Source of the DNA: Piromyces finnis
Lineage: Eukaryota > Neocallimastigomycota > Neocallimastigomycetes > Neocallimastigales > Neocallimastigaceae
Direction: 5' to 3'
Length of the DNA stretch: 64,000 bases
Assembly (NCBI GenBank): GCA_002104945.1
Contig: MCFH01000026.1
Location: 372,001 to 436,000, forward strand
Both the position numbers and the translations under genes were made by a program. The notes below the pieces were generated by a model that made no database searches, was not told the DNA's origin, and saw only the letters and a list, made by a program, of their open reading frames with translations. This document shows, piece by piece, positions 11,645 through 24,312 of this stretch (the stretch's first letter is position 1; the number at the start of each line of letters is the position of its first letter).

Positions 11645-13627
11645 TAACAACGATAACAACAACAATAATAATAAAAGTCGGTTCAAGTCGTCATTCCACA
11701 AGACATGATAAATTATCAGAAAAAGAAAAGAAATCAGAATCATTATCTGATCTTAAGAGAAAACGTGAAAAGAAACGTTCAAAAATGGCTTACGAAAGAG
11801 TATTTATTTTTTTACAATATGTATAATTATAATTATTGAATTTCAATAATAATAATAATAAAAAAAAAATTAATTAATATTATTATATGTATAATACCTT
11901 TTTGTTATTATTATTATTTTTTTTTATTATAAAAATTACAATAAAAAAAAAAAAAAAAAACAATCTTTTGGTAAATATAATTTATAATCATATAAAAGGA
12001 AAATGAAGAAAAAAGAAATAGAAGTACATACAGTGATTCTGAAAGCGAAGATTTTGATAATAAAGAACCAGAAGTAGGAATTTTTATTTAATATAATAAT
12101 ACTTTCATTATTTAATATACATATTAGAATACACAATAATACACAAATCTATCAATTAAATATTAATTTATTAAACAAAAAAACTCGCGTTTAAATTAAT
12201 TATTTATTTATTTCAAATCAATGTTTTATTTTACATTTCTACCAATCTTTTTAAAATAAATATAAACATCATTGGAATTTAATAGCAAGAAGTAATAACG
12301 TTGGAAGAATTTAATTCTGCTAGAATATCTCGTGATGAATTAGAACAATGGGCTTATACCCCATTCTTTAATAAAACCGTCATAGGTAAAATAAACCTTT
12401 TTAACAGCATTGCGAAAGAAAAATATTTTTTTTTTTCAGCAAAGTATTTTATTTTCAAAATGTACTATATTTTAATGAATGATTATATTGTTAATAGGTG
12501 GTTATGCTAGACTTGGTATTGGTTTTGATAGCAACAAAAATTATATTTATAGAATTACAAAGATTTTAGGTAAGCAAAGCAGTTATAAAATAAAATAAAA
12601 TAGATTTATATATATTAATATATCTATTTTTATATAAACTTTTATATCTGAAAATAAATAAATTTTATTATTCCTCTAATTATTAAGATGTTGTTGAATA
12701 TCATAGAATATATAAAGTTAATAAAACAAATGTTAAAAAAGCTTTAATCTTGGAACATGGTAAAGCTAAAAAAAAATTTGGTATGGATATTATATCCAAT
12801 GGTCCATTCACAGAGGTATGTTTATAATACTATTTTTGTATCTATAAATAAATTTGAATAGAATAAGCATTTTAAATTTTTTAAATGATTAATAATTCTT
12901 TTCCTTATTATTATTATTATTATTATTTATATATATAGCAAGAATATCATCGTTACTTGGCTGTCATGAAAAATGAACAACAACAACTTCCAAGTAAAGA
13001 TTTTATTAGAGAAAAAGAAAAACAAATTCAAGAAGCTCGTGATCATGAATTTACCCCTGTAAATACTGTTTTACTAATACAAAACATCTATATTCAATTA
13101 AAAAAAAAAAAAAAAAAATCTATTTGTTTATTGTTATATAATAATATTATTTAAATTTCATTCTTTTTTTTTTTTTTCATATATACATATATACATTTTA
13201 TTTTTATGATGGATACATCACCTTTAGGATGAAATTAGTGCTATGGTAGATGAAAAGAAACAATTATTAAAGGTACCATTAAACTTTGCCATGGAAAAGG
13301 CAGCTCTTCTTTTAAGAAAAGATAAAGCAGAACAATTAGGAGATGAAAAAGAAATAGAAAATATCAACAACAAATTAGAAGAATTAGATAATATGAAGGA
13401 TGAAAAATCCAGATTAGTTGAAGAAAAATTAGATAATTGGACTAAATTAAATGAAAGAAACCGTAAAATGAATATGATTGAAAACAGAAAAGCAGAAATT
13501 CAAGCTTTCCAAGAAAGAAAGAAATTAGGTAAATTAATAAAAAAAAAAAAAAGAAAAAAAAAACTAAAACCATATTATCTTGATTATTATTATTATTATT
13601 ATTATTAGTAGTAGTAGTGATAATATG

Positions 13628-13690
<63 letters not shown>

Positions 13691-14217
13691 ATTATGATTC
13701 TTATGATTATTTAGAGAGAAACATAAGAGAAAAATAATTACTCTTATATTTAAATTAAAAATATATATATATACATTATATTAAAAAATAAAATAGAATT
13801 TTTGATTTATATATTCTAATATTTTTATTATGAATAAAATTTTTATATTAATGCGATTTAAAAGGTAATAGAGATGATTTCGATCCATTTGCTCGTCGTA
13901 AATGTATGCCAACTCATGTTGTAGCTATGAAGTAAGTATCAAATTTAAAAAAAAAAAAAACAGTTAAATTTTGTAAAATCTAATGAAATGTATATATTCT
14001 AAAATAAATTAACAATCGTATGAATTATCCATAAAAAAAAAATAGGAATTCTTTGAGTATGGATTCTTTAGATGAAAAAGTCAATGCACCAGAAGTACCA
14101 GACAGTGCTGTATTAAAAGTAAATCAAGCACCAAATAAACAATTTTCTGTTGCTCTTATTGAAGGTGATGATTTTGATATTGATATTGATGCTTCTAAAG
14201 TGACTATAGTAATTTAA
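10513..14217 (+). CDS. RTF1: RTF1, Paf1 complex subunit with Plus3 domain
   Basis: Thirteen exons: 10513-10586, 10832-10975, 11142-11199, 11401-11464, 11678-11799, 11999-12073, 12286-12385, 12498-12569, 12688-12815, 12939-13058, 13228-13528, 13865-13931 and 14046-14217. They give 498 residues with every phase matching. MDIDDEILALAGD is the typical RTF1 N-terminus, followed by an acidic/Ser-rich region. The Plus3 domain spans about residues 184-315: EEFNSARISRDELEQWAYTP, GYARLGIG, VVEYHRIYKV, QEYHRYL. Residues 320-419 form a long charged helix, and DPFARRKCMPTHV (~426-438) is the conserved C-terminal motif. RTF1 recruits Paf1C to elongating RNA polymerase II through Spt5 and stimulates H2B ubiquitination. 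Intron 11 contains a long pure (ATT)n microsatellite (about 13629-13690). Confidence 0.95.
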
Positions 14218-15283
14218 AAAGTATTTTTTTTCTCCCCTACCTCATTTATTTATTTGAATAATATATATTTCAAACGAAATATACTTTAATTTATTCTTTA
14301 CAAAAAAATATATATATATATATATAACTTTGAAAATATTATTTAATTTATATAAAAATAAAATAAAAAAAAAAAAAAAATTAAAGATAAAAATTATATT
14401 CCTTTTGATTTTTAATGGTTTGGTTATGTTTTTTAGTATTAAAAAAAAAAAAAAATACTTGATATCTTTTTTTTTTTTTTTTTTTATTTTTTATTTGTTT
14501 GTTTTTATTTCTTGTTTAAAAATATATATAAAACTTTTGATATAACCTAGTAATTTATATATGAATAAATAAATATATATATATCAAATATCAATGATAT
14601 ATTTATATCAAGCTATTCTAAATGAAATATGATATTAAAGATAGTAAAATAAAAATGCATATGCATATAAAAATACTTATTGTAAAAAAAAGACCGTAAT
14701 ATGCCTTTTTATTTTACAAAGTATTTTTATTAATTATTAATTATACACAATAATTACTTTATGATTATGTATAGTTAATATTTATTTCATTAAACCCTGT
14801 CTGTCATAGTACAAAATACATTATAATGGATTGTAATAAAGAAATGAAAAAAGGGATGTCAAAATATTCTTGATAAATTCTTTTAATTTTTACTATTATC
14901 CTTTTCTTTAATAGCTTCAATAGCATAGCAAACTACTTTTTCATCATTAGGAAAACTTTTTTTTTTTTTTTAATATTATTATTATTATTATTTTATTTTT
15001 ATTTGCTTTTATTTATTTATTTATTTTTTTAATTTTTTTACTTTTTTTTTTTTTTTTTTAAAAAAAATAATTCTAAACAATACATAAAAAGTTTTTCTCT
15101 CTCTCTCTTTTTTTTTTTTTTAATAATTAAAAAAAAAAAAAAAAACTCTAAACTTTTACTATGTATAAAGAATGAATTATACATTTTTTTTTATAGAATT
15201 TTACTACTATTATTATAATTTTAATTTTTTTCTCTTTCTTTCTTTCTTTTTTTTTTTTTTTTTTAAAGCTAATAATAATATAG

Positions 15284-15315
<32 letters not shown>

Positions 15316-15813
15316 AAAATTAACTATTATTACTTTTAATAAAAAATATTATATATATAAATGAAATTTTAATTTAACTGAATGGTTTTTTTTTTAAAAC
15401 TTTATCATTTTTTAAAAGTTATATAAAGAAAAGAATAAAGTTCGATTATAGTAATAATAATAATAATAATAATAATCAACCATTAACATATATTATCATT
15501 ATTAATTATTCTAACGTATAGCTTTATTCTTTTATAAAAAAATTATTTTTTTTATTATACTTTTATATCTTTAAATTCCAAAGTTTAGATATTGGTTTTC
15601 TCCTCTCTTTTAGACTTTTATTTAAATAGATATAGAGAGACTTGATAGATAAAATAATATATACAACATTACTATATATCGTTTATCTATTGAAATTTTA
15701 GCTTTTATAATATACAAAAAAATTTTTTTTATAAAAATAATATAAAATTAATACTCTTATCATAAATTATTATTAGATTATAGAATAAAAATTAATTTTT
15801 TTTTTTTTTATCT
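14218..15813. other. Convergent intergenic region with an exon-like fragment
   Basis: 3' regions of RTF1 and the coiled-coil gene: poly-T, (CTCT)n, long A and T tracts. On the minus strand, 14955-14883 follows an AG and reads FPNDEKVVCYAIEAIKEKDN before a TAA stop. This is a short coding-like piece with no visible upstream exons. Confidence 0.5.
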
Positions 15814-17973
15814 TTACTTTGGAGTTGTTTTTGGAGTAAAGAATTTACTAAAACCTTGTAAATATGAAATAGAAGTACTACGTGTATGCTTATTTCTTGG
15901 AGGAAGAGTGCTTCTAGCATATCTTGAATCTTCGACTTCTTCAAGATGTGGATCACTCATCATCTTTTGAATAACATTTCTTAAGAATAAAACTAAAGCC
16001 TTGTTTTGTTCTTTTTGGTCTATTTAAATTTTTTAAGCATAGATATAAAATAGTTAATGACACCCTTTTCAATTGATTTTATTTTATTTTTATTATAAAA
16101 ATTAAAGAATATTATATTAAAATATTAAATTTACTTTTAATTTCTTCTTCATATTTAGCAATCTTTGGATCCTTATCAAAAACACTCAAATTTTGAATTT
16201 CTGTTAATTCATCACATAAAGTGGCATCCTTGGATTGTTCACTAACTGATGATTCAGAAACTTCAGAATCAGTTACCTTGTCAAAAGTCTTGAAATTTTT
16301 AAAATTAAAAAAAGTTTTATTTAATTTGTTATAGATCATTTTTTTTTTTAATTAACCAATATTTTTTTTTTTTTTAAAAAAATTTTACTTGTTCAACAAT
16401 AAATCAAAAATAATGTGTATGTATATATATAAATATATATAAATATTATTAATAATAATTACTTGTAAAAATGGATGTTGCATAAGTTCACCAGAGAGTG
16501 TCTTTTCTTGTAAAAGAATTTGATAGGATTCATTTTCTTCAGTTAAATTAGTGTTTGATTCTTCCAATTCTCTAATAAGAGATTTTAAACTCATTATTTC
16601 GGATTCTAATTGTTTTTCTTTGCTACCTTTTTCTTCAATATAATTCTTAGCCTATTAACATATCATAATGAATAATAATTGATGATAAAAATAGTTAATC
16701 ATTTATCATTCCCTCTAAAAGCCTATATTCTATAATGAAATAATACTACTAATAATAATAATAATATTTTTTTTCCTTCTTTTTTCATTTTTTAATCTTA
16801 CAATTTCAAGTTCATCATTTAATTCATTAATAGTTTTTTCATGTTTATTAATTCTACTCTTTAAACCAGTAATATCTGATCTTTCTGGTAATTCAGAGAT
16901 AGCTTCTTGAAGTTGTTTGTCTAAGAAAATACTTTTTCTTTTAAGTTCTAATTTAATAATGAAAATAGTAGAATCGTTTTTTTTTTTTTTTTTAATTTTA
17001 ATATTTCAATATTCAATTTTTTTTTATTTTATTTTATTTTTTAAGACTAATTCAATAATTTATTATTGATTTATACCTCTGTTATTTGACTTTGATTCAC
17101 GAATATCAGATAATAAATTTCTTTCTTTATTTAACCATTCATTTTGTTGGTTTGTCATATTCTTGTTCTAATTATATGTATTATAGATTATTTATATAAT
17201 GAAATATTAATATATATATATATATTTTTGTTATTATAACAATAAAATCATATTATTTGTGTATTTCAAGTTAAAAAAAAAAAAAAATTATTATGGTTAT
17301 TGCTATTGTTGATAATTACGAGTTTATCGATTTTTTCTTCTAAATCTTCTTTTATTCTATTCAAATGATTATTTTCTTTAGTGAGTATATTGATATCATC
17401 TTTTTGATTTGAATACTTTAATTCTAATTTAGCATAATTATCCCTAAGCTTTACTATTTCTTCTTCAGAAGTATTGAATTTCTTTTTACAAAATTTAAAA
17501 ATAAATATTTTTAAATATAAGTTAATAAAATTTATTATTTCATTATTACTCTCAAAAATTGATATCAATGCTTACAGATTTGTATATTAAAATTTGGTCT
17601 CTTAAACTTTCAGCTTCATCTTCTAATTTTTCGATTTCATTGTTGGCTTCTAATTGAAATTCAACAAGCTTTATATTCACAATTGTTTAAATTGATTAAA
17701 ATATATATAAAAGTAGAGTTTGTTAATATTTTTATTATTACTACTAATAATGATGTTGTTATTATTGTTGTTTTTCGTTTTAATATTTTGTGTGTATTTA
17801 GATGATAGAGTAAAACATACTTCTTTGTTATCTTCTTGTAATTTCTGAAGATCTTCAAATAATTGTTTGTTATCCTCTTGAACTTTTTGAAGTTCCTCGA
17901 TTAAAGCTTTAACACCGATTTTAATTTCAGAAGTGTCTAAATTATCGAGATTATTTAATTCAATGGTAACCAT
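15814..17973 (-). CDS. Coiled-coil protein of unknown function
   Basis: Eight exons: 17821-17973, 17576-17668, 17320-17481, 17077-17167, 16802-16947, 16463-16651, 16135-16288 and 15814-16019. They give 397 residues with all phases consistent. From about residue 15 to 300 the sequence is a near-continuous heptad-rich coiled coil (LIEELQKVQEDNKQLFEDL, IKEDLEEKIDKL, LKSLIRELEESNTNLTEEN). An acidic/Ser-rich hinge (DSEVSESSVSEQS) and a compact C-terminal segment QNKALVLFLRNVIQKMM then follow, and a basic Ser/Thr tail ends SKFFTPKTTPK. There is no motor, FHA, GRIP or membrane segment. The C-terminal block looks more conserved than the rods and may be a binding module. I cannot name the family; a cytoskeletal or Golgi-tether role is possible but unsupported. 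Confidence 0.8.
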
Positions 17974-18592
17974 GTTCTAAAATAGTTTTATTAAAGTTTT
18001 ATTAAATACAATTGTTAAAAAAAAAGTAACTTTATAAAAAATAATTATTTATTTTGTTTTATTTACTGATATTAAAGATAATTTACGTTTAATTTTTATT
18101 TTTTTTTTTTTTTTTGTATAGTTAACAATGGATTCTTTGATAAATTATTTATAGTTGTTTAATAGATTTTTAAATTGAATTATTTGATTATTCTTGTACT
18201 TTTAAAGTATATTTGTATTTATATATTCCAAAGAGTGACAAGTTGAAATATGAAAATAAAAGCAATGTATAGAATAAATAGAATAAAAATATTGAAGAAA
18301 AATTGACAAAGAAAAAAAAAATATATTTACATAAATTATCAAATATTTATTTTATTTATAAAACTATTGGCATTTACAAATAAAATAAATAGGTGATTGA
18401 GGAATGGTTTTTATTATTATTAATTATTATTTCTTTTTTTTTTTTTATTTATTAAAATTAGTTTACTATTTATAGATATAGAAAAAAAAGAAAAAAAAAA
18501 AAAAAAAAGAAAAAGAAAAAAGAAATGGTAACTTTTTTTATTTTCAAAATGGTTTAATTATAATATATATATATAATAATTTTATTTTTTTT

Positions 18593-18623
<31 letters not shown>

Positions 18624-19674
18624 TTAAAAAAAAAATTTTTTTAATAAATTTTTATAGGTTAAAAAAAAATTTTTTTTTTAAAAAAATAGTTTAAAATAGA
18701 AAAAAGAAAAAGAAAAAAAAAAAGAAAAAAAAACTTTAAAAGAGTTTATTGAATGATTGAAATATTTAAAAAGCAATGAAAACCGGCCCCGGCCTTTTTC
18801 TTTTTTTTTTTTTTTTTTTTATTTTTTTTATTTTCCTTTGCTCTTGATTAAAGTTTTTTTTTTATTTTTTATTTTGGTAAACTTTTTTTATTATTAAAAA
18901 ACAATATATTTTGTTTTATTATTTATATATTAATAATATATTAAATTAATTTAAAAATTAATCCTTAAAATATATTAAAAGTATAATCAAAATAAATTCA
19001 TTCATTTATTTTTTACCGCTCATTCAATTTAAATTAATTTGTATATTAAAATATATTGTAATATATATTAATAAATTAAAAAAATAAACCAGAAAATGCA
19101 ACCAGAAAAATAATAAAAAACTGGCCAAAAAAGCAATTATAAATTATATATTCTTTCATGCCATAATAAAATCATTTAGAAAAGGTAATTATGAATGTAA
19201 GAAATCATTATCGATGATTATATTGTTATAAATATTACATAATACTAATTAAATAATAATATTATAATTAAATCTTATTATTCAACATTTCCATTTTTAA
19301 TCATTTATTATTAATGTTTATCATTTGTATTGAAATGATACGCCATAAACAACAATATGATTACTATTAAAAAACGTTGATAGCTTTTTTTTTTTTTTGT
19401 TCACTAATTTTTACTTTCTCACTACTGAATGAATAGAATTAGATTTGCTTTATACCTTATTCTTTTTACTAATAATATATTAATAATAATAATAATAATT
19501 AATAATTATTAATTAGTATAAATTTTAACTAAGAAATATTAATTAGGTATCAAATAATTATTATTTCTTACTATTCTGTTTATTTGTTTGATACACCTTA
19601 TATTTCTATTATTTATAAAGGGTAAAAAGAAATACACCAATAACAGTCGCGTCGCAAAACTTTTTAATTGTTAA

Positions 19675-19799
19675 AAAATCAATTGTTGAACCTATAGTAA
19701 ATTATAAATCGAAACTTGACCATAATATTATTATTTTTATTAACAATTGATTTTAAATAACACTGTCCTGTTCAAGTTTCGATTTATTATTTACTATAG
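19675..19799. repeat. Interleaved inverted repeats (X-Y-X'-Y')
   Basis: Y (19692-19719) and Y' (19772-19799) are 28-base inverted repeats with one mismatch; the core is AATCGAAACTTGA / TCAAGTTTCGATT. X (19675-19689) and X' (19740-19754) are 15-base inverted repeats with one mismatch (AAAATCAATTGTT). The order X, Y, X', Y' means the two stems cannot nest, so RNA would have to form a pseudoknot or two alternative folds. A degraded relative seems to lie near 26090-26170, upstream of hydrolase C. Confidence 0.7.
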
Positions 19800-19924
19800 A
19801 CTCAATATAACCTTTTTTTTTATATATTGAAAGTACATTTTATTATAATTCTTTAGAGTAACCACATTAAAACTACCATGCTTTGATGAAAGTGAAAATT
19901 TGTTTTTTTTCCTTTATCGGTAAA

Positions 19925-20019
19925 GTTACACAAAATAAAATTTTCCATTTAAACTTTATTTATTAATAAAATAAAAAACAAAATAAAGTTACACAAATCC
20001 ATGGGAGTGTTTGTGTAAC
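19925..20019. mobile_element. 95-bp TIR-bounded MITE-like element, copy 1
   Basis: Begins GTTACACAAA and ends TTTGTGTAAC, a perfect 10-bp terminal inverted repeat. A third GTTACACAAA at 19988 makes the last 32 bases a compact hairpin (stem 10, loop 12). A second copy at 26351-26447 is ~90% identical and also has all three motifs. No transposase is present. The call as a non-autonomous element is inference. The copies lie upstream of paralogous genes A and C, so they may simply have been carried along by gene duplication. Confidence 0.5.
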
Positions 20020-20249
20020 AACTGAAAAAGTTACATGAAAAGATTTTTTTTTTTTTTGAAAGTTATTACTATTATAAAAATAGTGTTATATGTCCATATA
20101 TCGTTATTAAGAGTTTATAATAAATCCATTATTATTTTATAAATAGTAATATTATGAATCATAAATATTTTATTAGTTATTATCAAGTATGAAATAGGTA
20201 AAAGTTAAAAAAACTAAATCATTAAGCCTTTTTTTATACTTTAAACTTT

Positions 20250-20398
20250 CATTATTAAAATATTTAACATATTTATAATGTTTATTTCTATTTATAATTA
20301 CTTTTTTTCATTATTAAAATATTTAACATATTTATAATGTTTATTTCTATTTATAATTACTTTTTTTCATTATTAAAATATTTAACATATTTATAATT
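20250..20398. repeat. 59-bp tandem repeat, about 2.5 copies
   Basis: The unit begins CATTATTAAAATATTTAAC. Copies start at 20250, 20309 and 20368 and are identical over the full units, so the array is young. It lies 360-510 bp upstream of hydrolase A. Confidence 0.9.
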
Positions 20399-20756
20399 AG
20401 TTTTTTTTTTTTTTTTATTGTTGTAAAGATCCATTTTATTAATTAGTATAGCTTTCAATCACACTTTTTTATACAATAGTTCACTTTTTTCTTCAAAAAT
20501 ATTCAATACAAATACATAAAATGATAGGTTGGTAGAACAATGAAATCGTAAATTATTTAATATAAATTTAATTTAATTCTTATGGTTGAAAAATAAATTA
20601 TTATTAAAATTAATTTAAAAATTCATACTAATATATTTTGTACAACATTAAAAAATAGGATAATCTTAATAATAAATTTTAAAAATTATTAAAAGTAAAA
20701 ATGGTATAAAATGAAGATAAAATTACTTTTGGAAATGTACATAAAAAAAAGAAAAG

Positions 20757-21995
20757 ATGAAGTCATCCTTATTAATTAAATTATTTAGTTTTATTGCTGT
20801 TGCTGTAAGCATTTATGCTAGCCCAATTTCAAAAAAGTATAACAAAGAAGAAAAAGTTACATTAACTGTTGAGTAAATATTTATTTTAAATTCTCTAAAT
20901 TAAAATAATATATAAATTTCAGTATAAAAAGTATTCTACAAAAGAAAAAAAAAATATAAAAATATAAATATAAAAAATATACTTATTTAATACTTTATTG
21001 TATAATGTTATTAATTTTATATTTAATACTTTATTTATTGTATAATATTATTAATTTTTTAATTGTTTATATTTAATATAAATAAATAGTAAAAATGTTA
21101 ATTATTACCATGACTTAGATCTTGATGTCTATTATCAAAAGAGTAGTTTAAAAAAAGTAGAAAAGAAACCAGTTGTTATCTACATTTATGGTGGTGCTTG
21201 GTGTTCAGGTATGTAATAAAATAAATAAAATAAAAAAAAAAAGAATTTCAGTAAGTATTAAAATTTATATAAATAAAAATGAATATAATAATAGGTAATA
21301 AGGAAAAGAACGCAAAGACTGGTGAATTCCTTAATGAAAATGGCTACATATCAGTTTTACCAAATTACCATGTTTTCCCAAATGCTACTAATGTTGAAAC
21401 TATGGTTGATGAAATTCATCATGCTATTCAATGGACTAACAAAAATATTCACAAGTATGGTGGTGATAAGAAAAGAATGACTATTGTTGGTCACTCTGCT
21501 GGTTCTCATTTAACTGCTTTAACTTTAGTTAAATCTACTCTTGGTATGAAGAATCTTGGAAAACCATTAAAGAAATTACCAACCTTTAAGGATGTTTTAT
21601 TATTAAATGGTCCATACGTTGTCGGAGATATTGAAGAATCTATTGAAATTTTCTCAAAAATTGGTATGATTGAATATGCTGAAGCTTTCAAGGGTTTATT
21701 CCTTAATAAGACAGGCTACAATCCACAAGATATTCTTGCTGAAAGAAAGAAGAAGTCCATTAAATCTCTTGGTACCGAACACATTACTTTCTTAGAATGT
21801 ACCGAAGACATGACTGTTCCACTTGGTTCAGCTGATCCAATGATTGAACAAGTTAAACGTACTGTTAAAAACATTTCCATAAAACATGTTGTCATTGAAG
21901 GTGAACACAATACCATTAATCATGGTATTAGAGATGGTGATGAAGAAGCAAAAAAGACTTTTATTAATTTAGTTAAAAAATACAATAAACTTTAA
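20757..21995 (+). CDS. Secreted alpha/beta-hydrolase, paralogue A
   Basis: Three exons: 20757-20872, 21090-21208 and 21295-21995, giving 311 residues. Residues 1-22 are a signal peptide (KSSLLIKLFSFIAVAV, cleavage near IYA-SPIS). The oxyanion loop is YGGAW (71-75), where esterases usually have HGG-x-W. The nucleophile elbow is GHSAGS with Ser145, the likely acid is Asp249 (ECTEDMTVPLGSADP) and the likely base is His282 (EGEHNTINHG). The fold matches the carboxylesterase/BD-FAE/kynurenine-formamidase group of serine hydrolases. In a secreted fungal protein this suggests de-esterification of plant polymers or other extracellular esters (inference). There is no dockerin or CBM, so it is not cellulosome-bound. 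Nearest paralogue in the window is C. Substrate unknown. Confidence 0.88.
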
Positions 21996-24312
21996 TTCAA
22001 AAAAATGAAATGAGGAGGAGAATACAATATATATATATATATAAATTTTTAAAATTTAAAAAAAAAAAAATAAAAATAAATTATTAAATTTCATATGAAA
22101 AAACAATAAATAGAAACAAAAACAGTATTATGTAAAATAGATATAAAATAGAAATAGAAAAAGAAAATATATATAAATATTTAAAATAAAGTGAATAAAG
22201 AAAAAAAAAGCATTTAGTATATCATATAAACAGTGTTAATTAATTTTAATTTAATTGTGTCTTTGAAAATAGTGAATTATTTTTTTTAAAAAAAAAATAA
22301 TTATTAATATTAATTACATTCCTAATAAAAATAAAATCTGAAAGAGTTTATATATTTATAATTATAATTATTCTATGGATTATTGATAACTTTCACCATA
22401 AAAACTTTAATTTTTGTATATGAACAAATTTCGTTTATTTAAACATGTATGTTTTTAAAAGCCATTTAAGGATAATACCTCTCAGTACTAAACATATTAC
22501 TCAACAAGAGAAATTGTTTTTCTAAAATGGAAAAACATCAAATTATATTATTAAAAATTTTATTTGATACCTCGCTACTCTAAGAAATTGTAAATCAATT
22601 CACCCAATAATTTCATATATATATATATAACTATTCTGATTGTGTAAATTTTTATCAAATATAAAGTATTATTGTAAAAATTATAATAATAGCAATATTA
22701 TTCCTATTCTTCTTATTCTTATTCTTATTCTTATTCTTATTCTTATTCTTATTCTTATTCTTATTCTTATTCTTATTCTTATTCTTATTCTTATTCTTAT
22801 TCTTATTCTTATTCTTTGACTAAAGAATCTTTTTCATTGAACATAAACTACATAAGAGATTAGAAAATATCATTAATTAGAAAAGCAAATAACTCCAAAA
22901 ATGAAAGAAAAACCCTCGGATATATACTAATAACAAACTTCTTAATTCAAATCAATTTTTTTACTCTTTAATCTCAACAATCACCTCTTAGATTTAGGAA
23001 ATATATGAATTCTCTGTATTCATTTAGTAGAACACTACCAGAACTACTATTGTTAAAGATTTTCAATGTTCATTATACCTAGTGAATACAATTAATCCAA
23101 GGATTGCGAAATGTATGCTTGATTACTTCTTGAGATTCAAACATCGAATTTTAGATAATAATGTATTTTTTAATTATAATATATAATTTGAACCTCTGAT
23201 ATTTGGCACTTCACAAAAAAACGTACCTCCTTCAATTTTCCTTTTATTAAATATTATTTATTTATCTATTATTTGTAAATTAGGCAAAGAATTATATATA
23301 TTAAATAAAACATATTTTTATAATTTTCGTAATTATATGCTATGTTTATAATTGCTTAATTACTGTTTTTATGTATATAAATTTGAAGTATAATAAAAAT
23401 ATTATAATAAAAATTAGTTTAAATAAATTTTTGTTTTCGTTTTATTTACTTTGTCTTTTGATTTTTCAAGCCTCATTGGTATTTGATCACGTTACTCTTA
23501 GATTATTTTAATTTATTCTATGTAATTATTATTAAATAAATTTTTATTTCATATTTATATCAAAATTTAAATTATTATCATAATTATAATATAGAATATT
23601 CCTTTTTTCTAAAAAACAATTACTCCTTCATATCGTTATTACTATTATAATGTATTATTGTTATCATTTTTGATATTAAATCCCTAAAATATTGTATGTA
23701 TTATATTTTTCATAATATAGATTATTCTTCTTTTCCAAATTATAATTTTAACTTTGAGAGATGGTTTCTTATTTCTTGTTATATTTAATAACATTATTAA
23801 CATTATTAATATATTTATAAAATTATTTCTCTTTTTAATGTATTTTTTTATATATATTTGAGAAGATCCATTTTACTAATTGAAATAACCTTCAATCTAA
23901 CTTTATATAAATAATAAAAAAGTTAAGTTATTCAATTTATAACTAATAAAATACTTTTAAAAATAATAGAACATTTTTCAAGAAAAAAAAATATATATAT
24001 ATAAAATTAGTTTATCAATAATGTATAATAATAATGTATTAATGTGCCACATCTAAATAATAGGAGATATGGGGTTTCTTTTAATATATAAAATAATATT
24101 CTTTTTTATATAGAAAAATGTGGGATAAAATTTTTAATAATTGAATTTAATTTATTTTCTTTTTAAATATATTTATATACATTGTACAACATTAAAATAT
24201 CTTTTAATAAATAAACTTTATTTATTAATATTTTAAATATTAAATAAAAAGATAGAGTATAAAAAGAAGAAAATATTTCTATCTTTTTTTGAATTAAAAA
24301 AAAAAAAAAAAG
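21996..24312. other. Intergenic A-B with degraded coding-like DNA
   Basis: 2.3 kb. 22380-23160 is less AT-rich than its surroundings and shows short protein-like stretches in shifting frames with stops (for example TLPELLLLKIFNVHYT near 23030 on +), suggesting a dead gene too decayed to name. A hexanucleotide array lies at 22711-22816. From ~23440 the sequence matches the region upstream of hydrolase D (from ~33490), including CCTCATT...ATCACGTTA and AGATCCATTTTACTAATT. Confidence 0.5.
22711..22816. repeat. (CTTATT)n hexanucleotide microsatellite
   Basis: About 17 nearly perfect copies of CTTATT. Pyrimidine-rich on +. Not a known telomere repeat and internal to the window. Confidence 0.95.

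Larger units (their letters stand above)
17974..20756. other. Divergent intergenic region upstream of hydrolase A
   Basis: 2.8 kb. 18420-18780 is nearly pure A/T. A lone G+C island, CCGGCCCCGGCC, stands at about 18783-18794. From ~19600 the composition is more complex and holds an interleaved inverted-repeat structure (19675-19799), a short TIR-bounded element (19925-20019) and a 59-bp tandem repeat (20250-20398). A block near 20424 (AGATCCATTTTATTAATT...CTTTCAAT) recurs upstream of hydrolases B and D and is a candidate promoter element. Confidence 0.6.

Noticed and set aside
11274-12136. Phe/Ile-rich minus-strand frames within RTF1
   Set aside because: They fall on AT-rich introns and antisense exons and have no protein-like composition.
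20250-20398. Possible CRISPR-like array
   Set aside because: The 59-bp units are contiguous with no unique spacers, and the genome is eukaryotic.
21506-21916. Minus-strand open frames inside hydrolase exon 3 (similar ones in B, C and D)
   Set aside because: Antisense shadows that recur in each paralogue only because the coding strand is conserved.
22711-22816. Possible telomere repeat (CTTATT)n
   Set aside because: Lacks the G-rich strand of telomeres, and genes continue on both sides.
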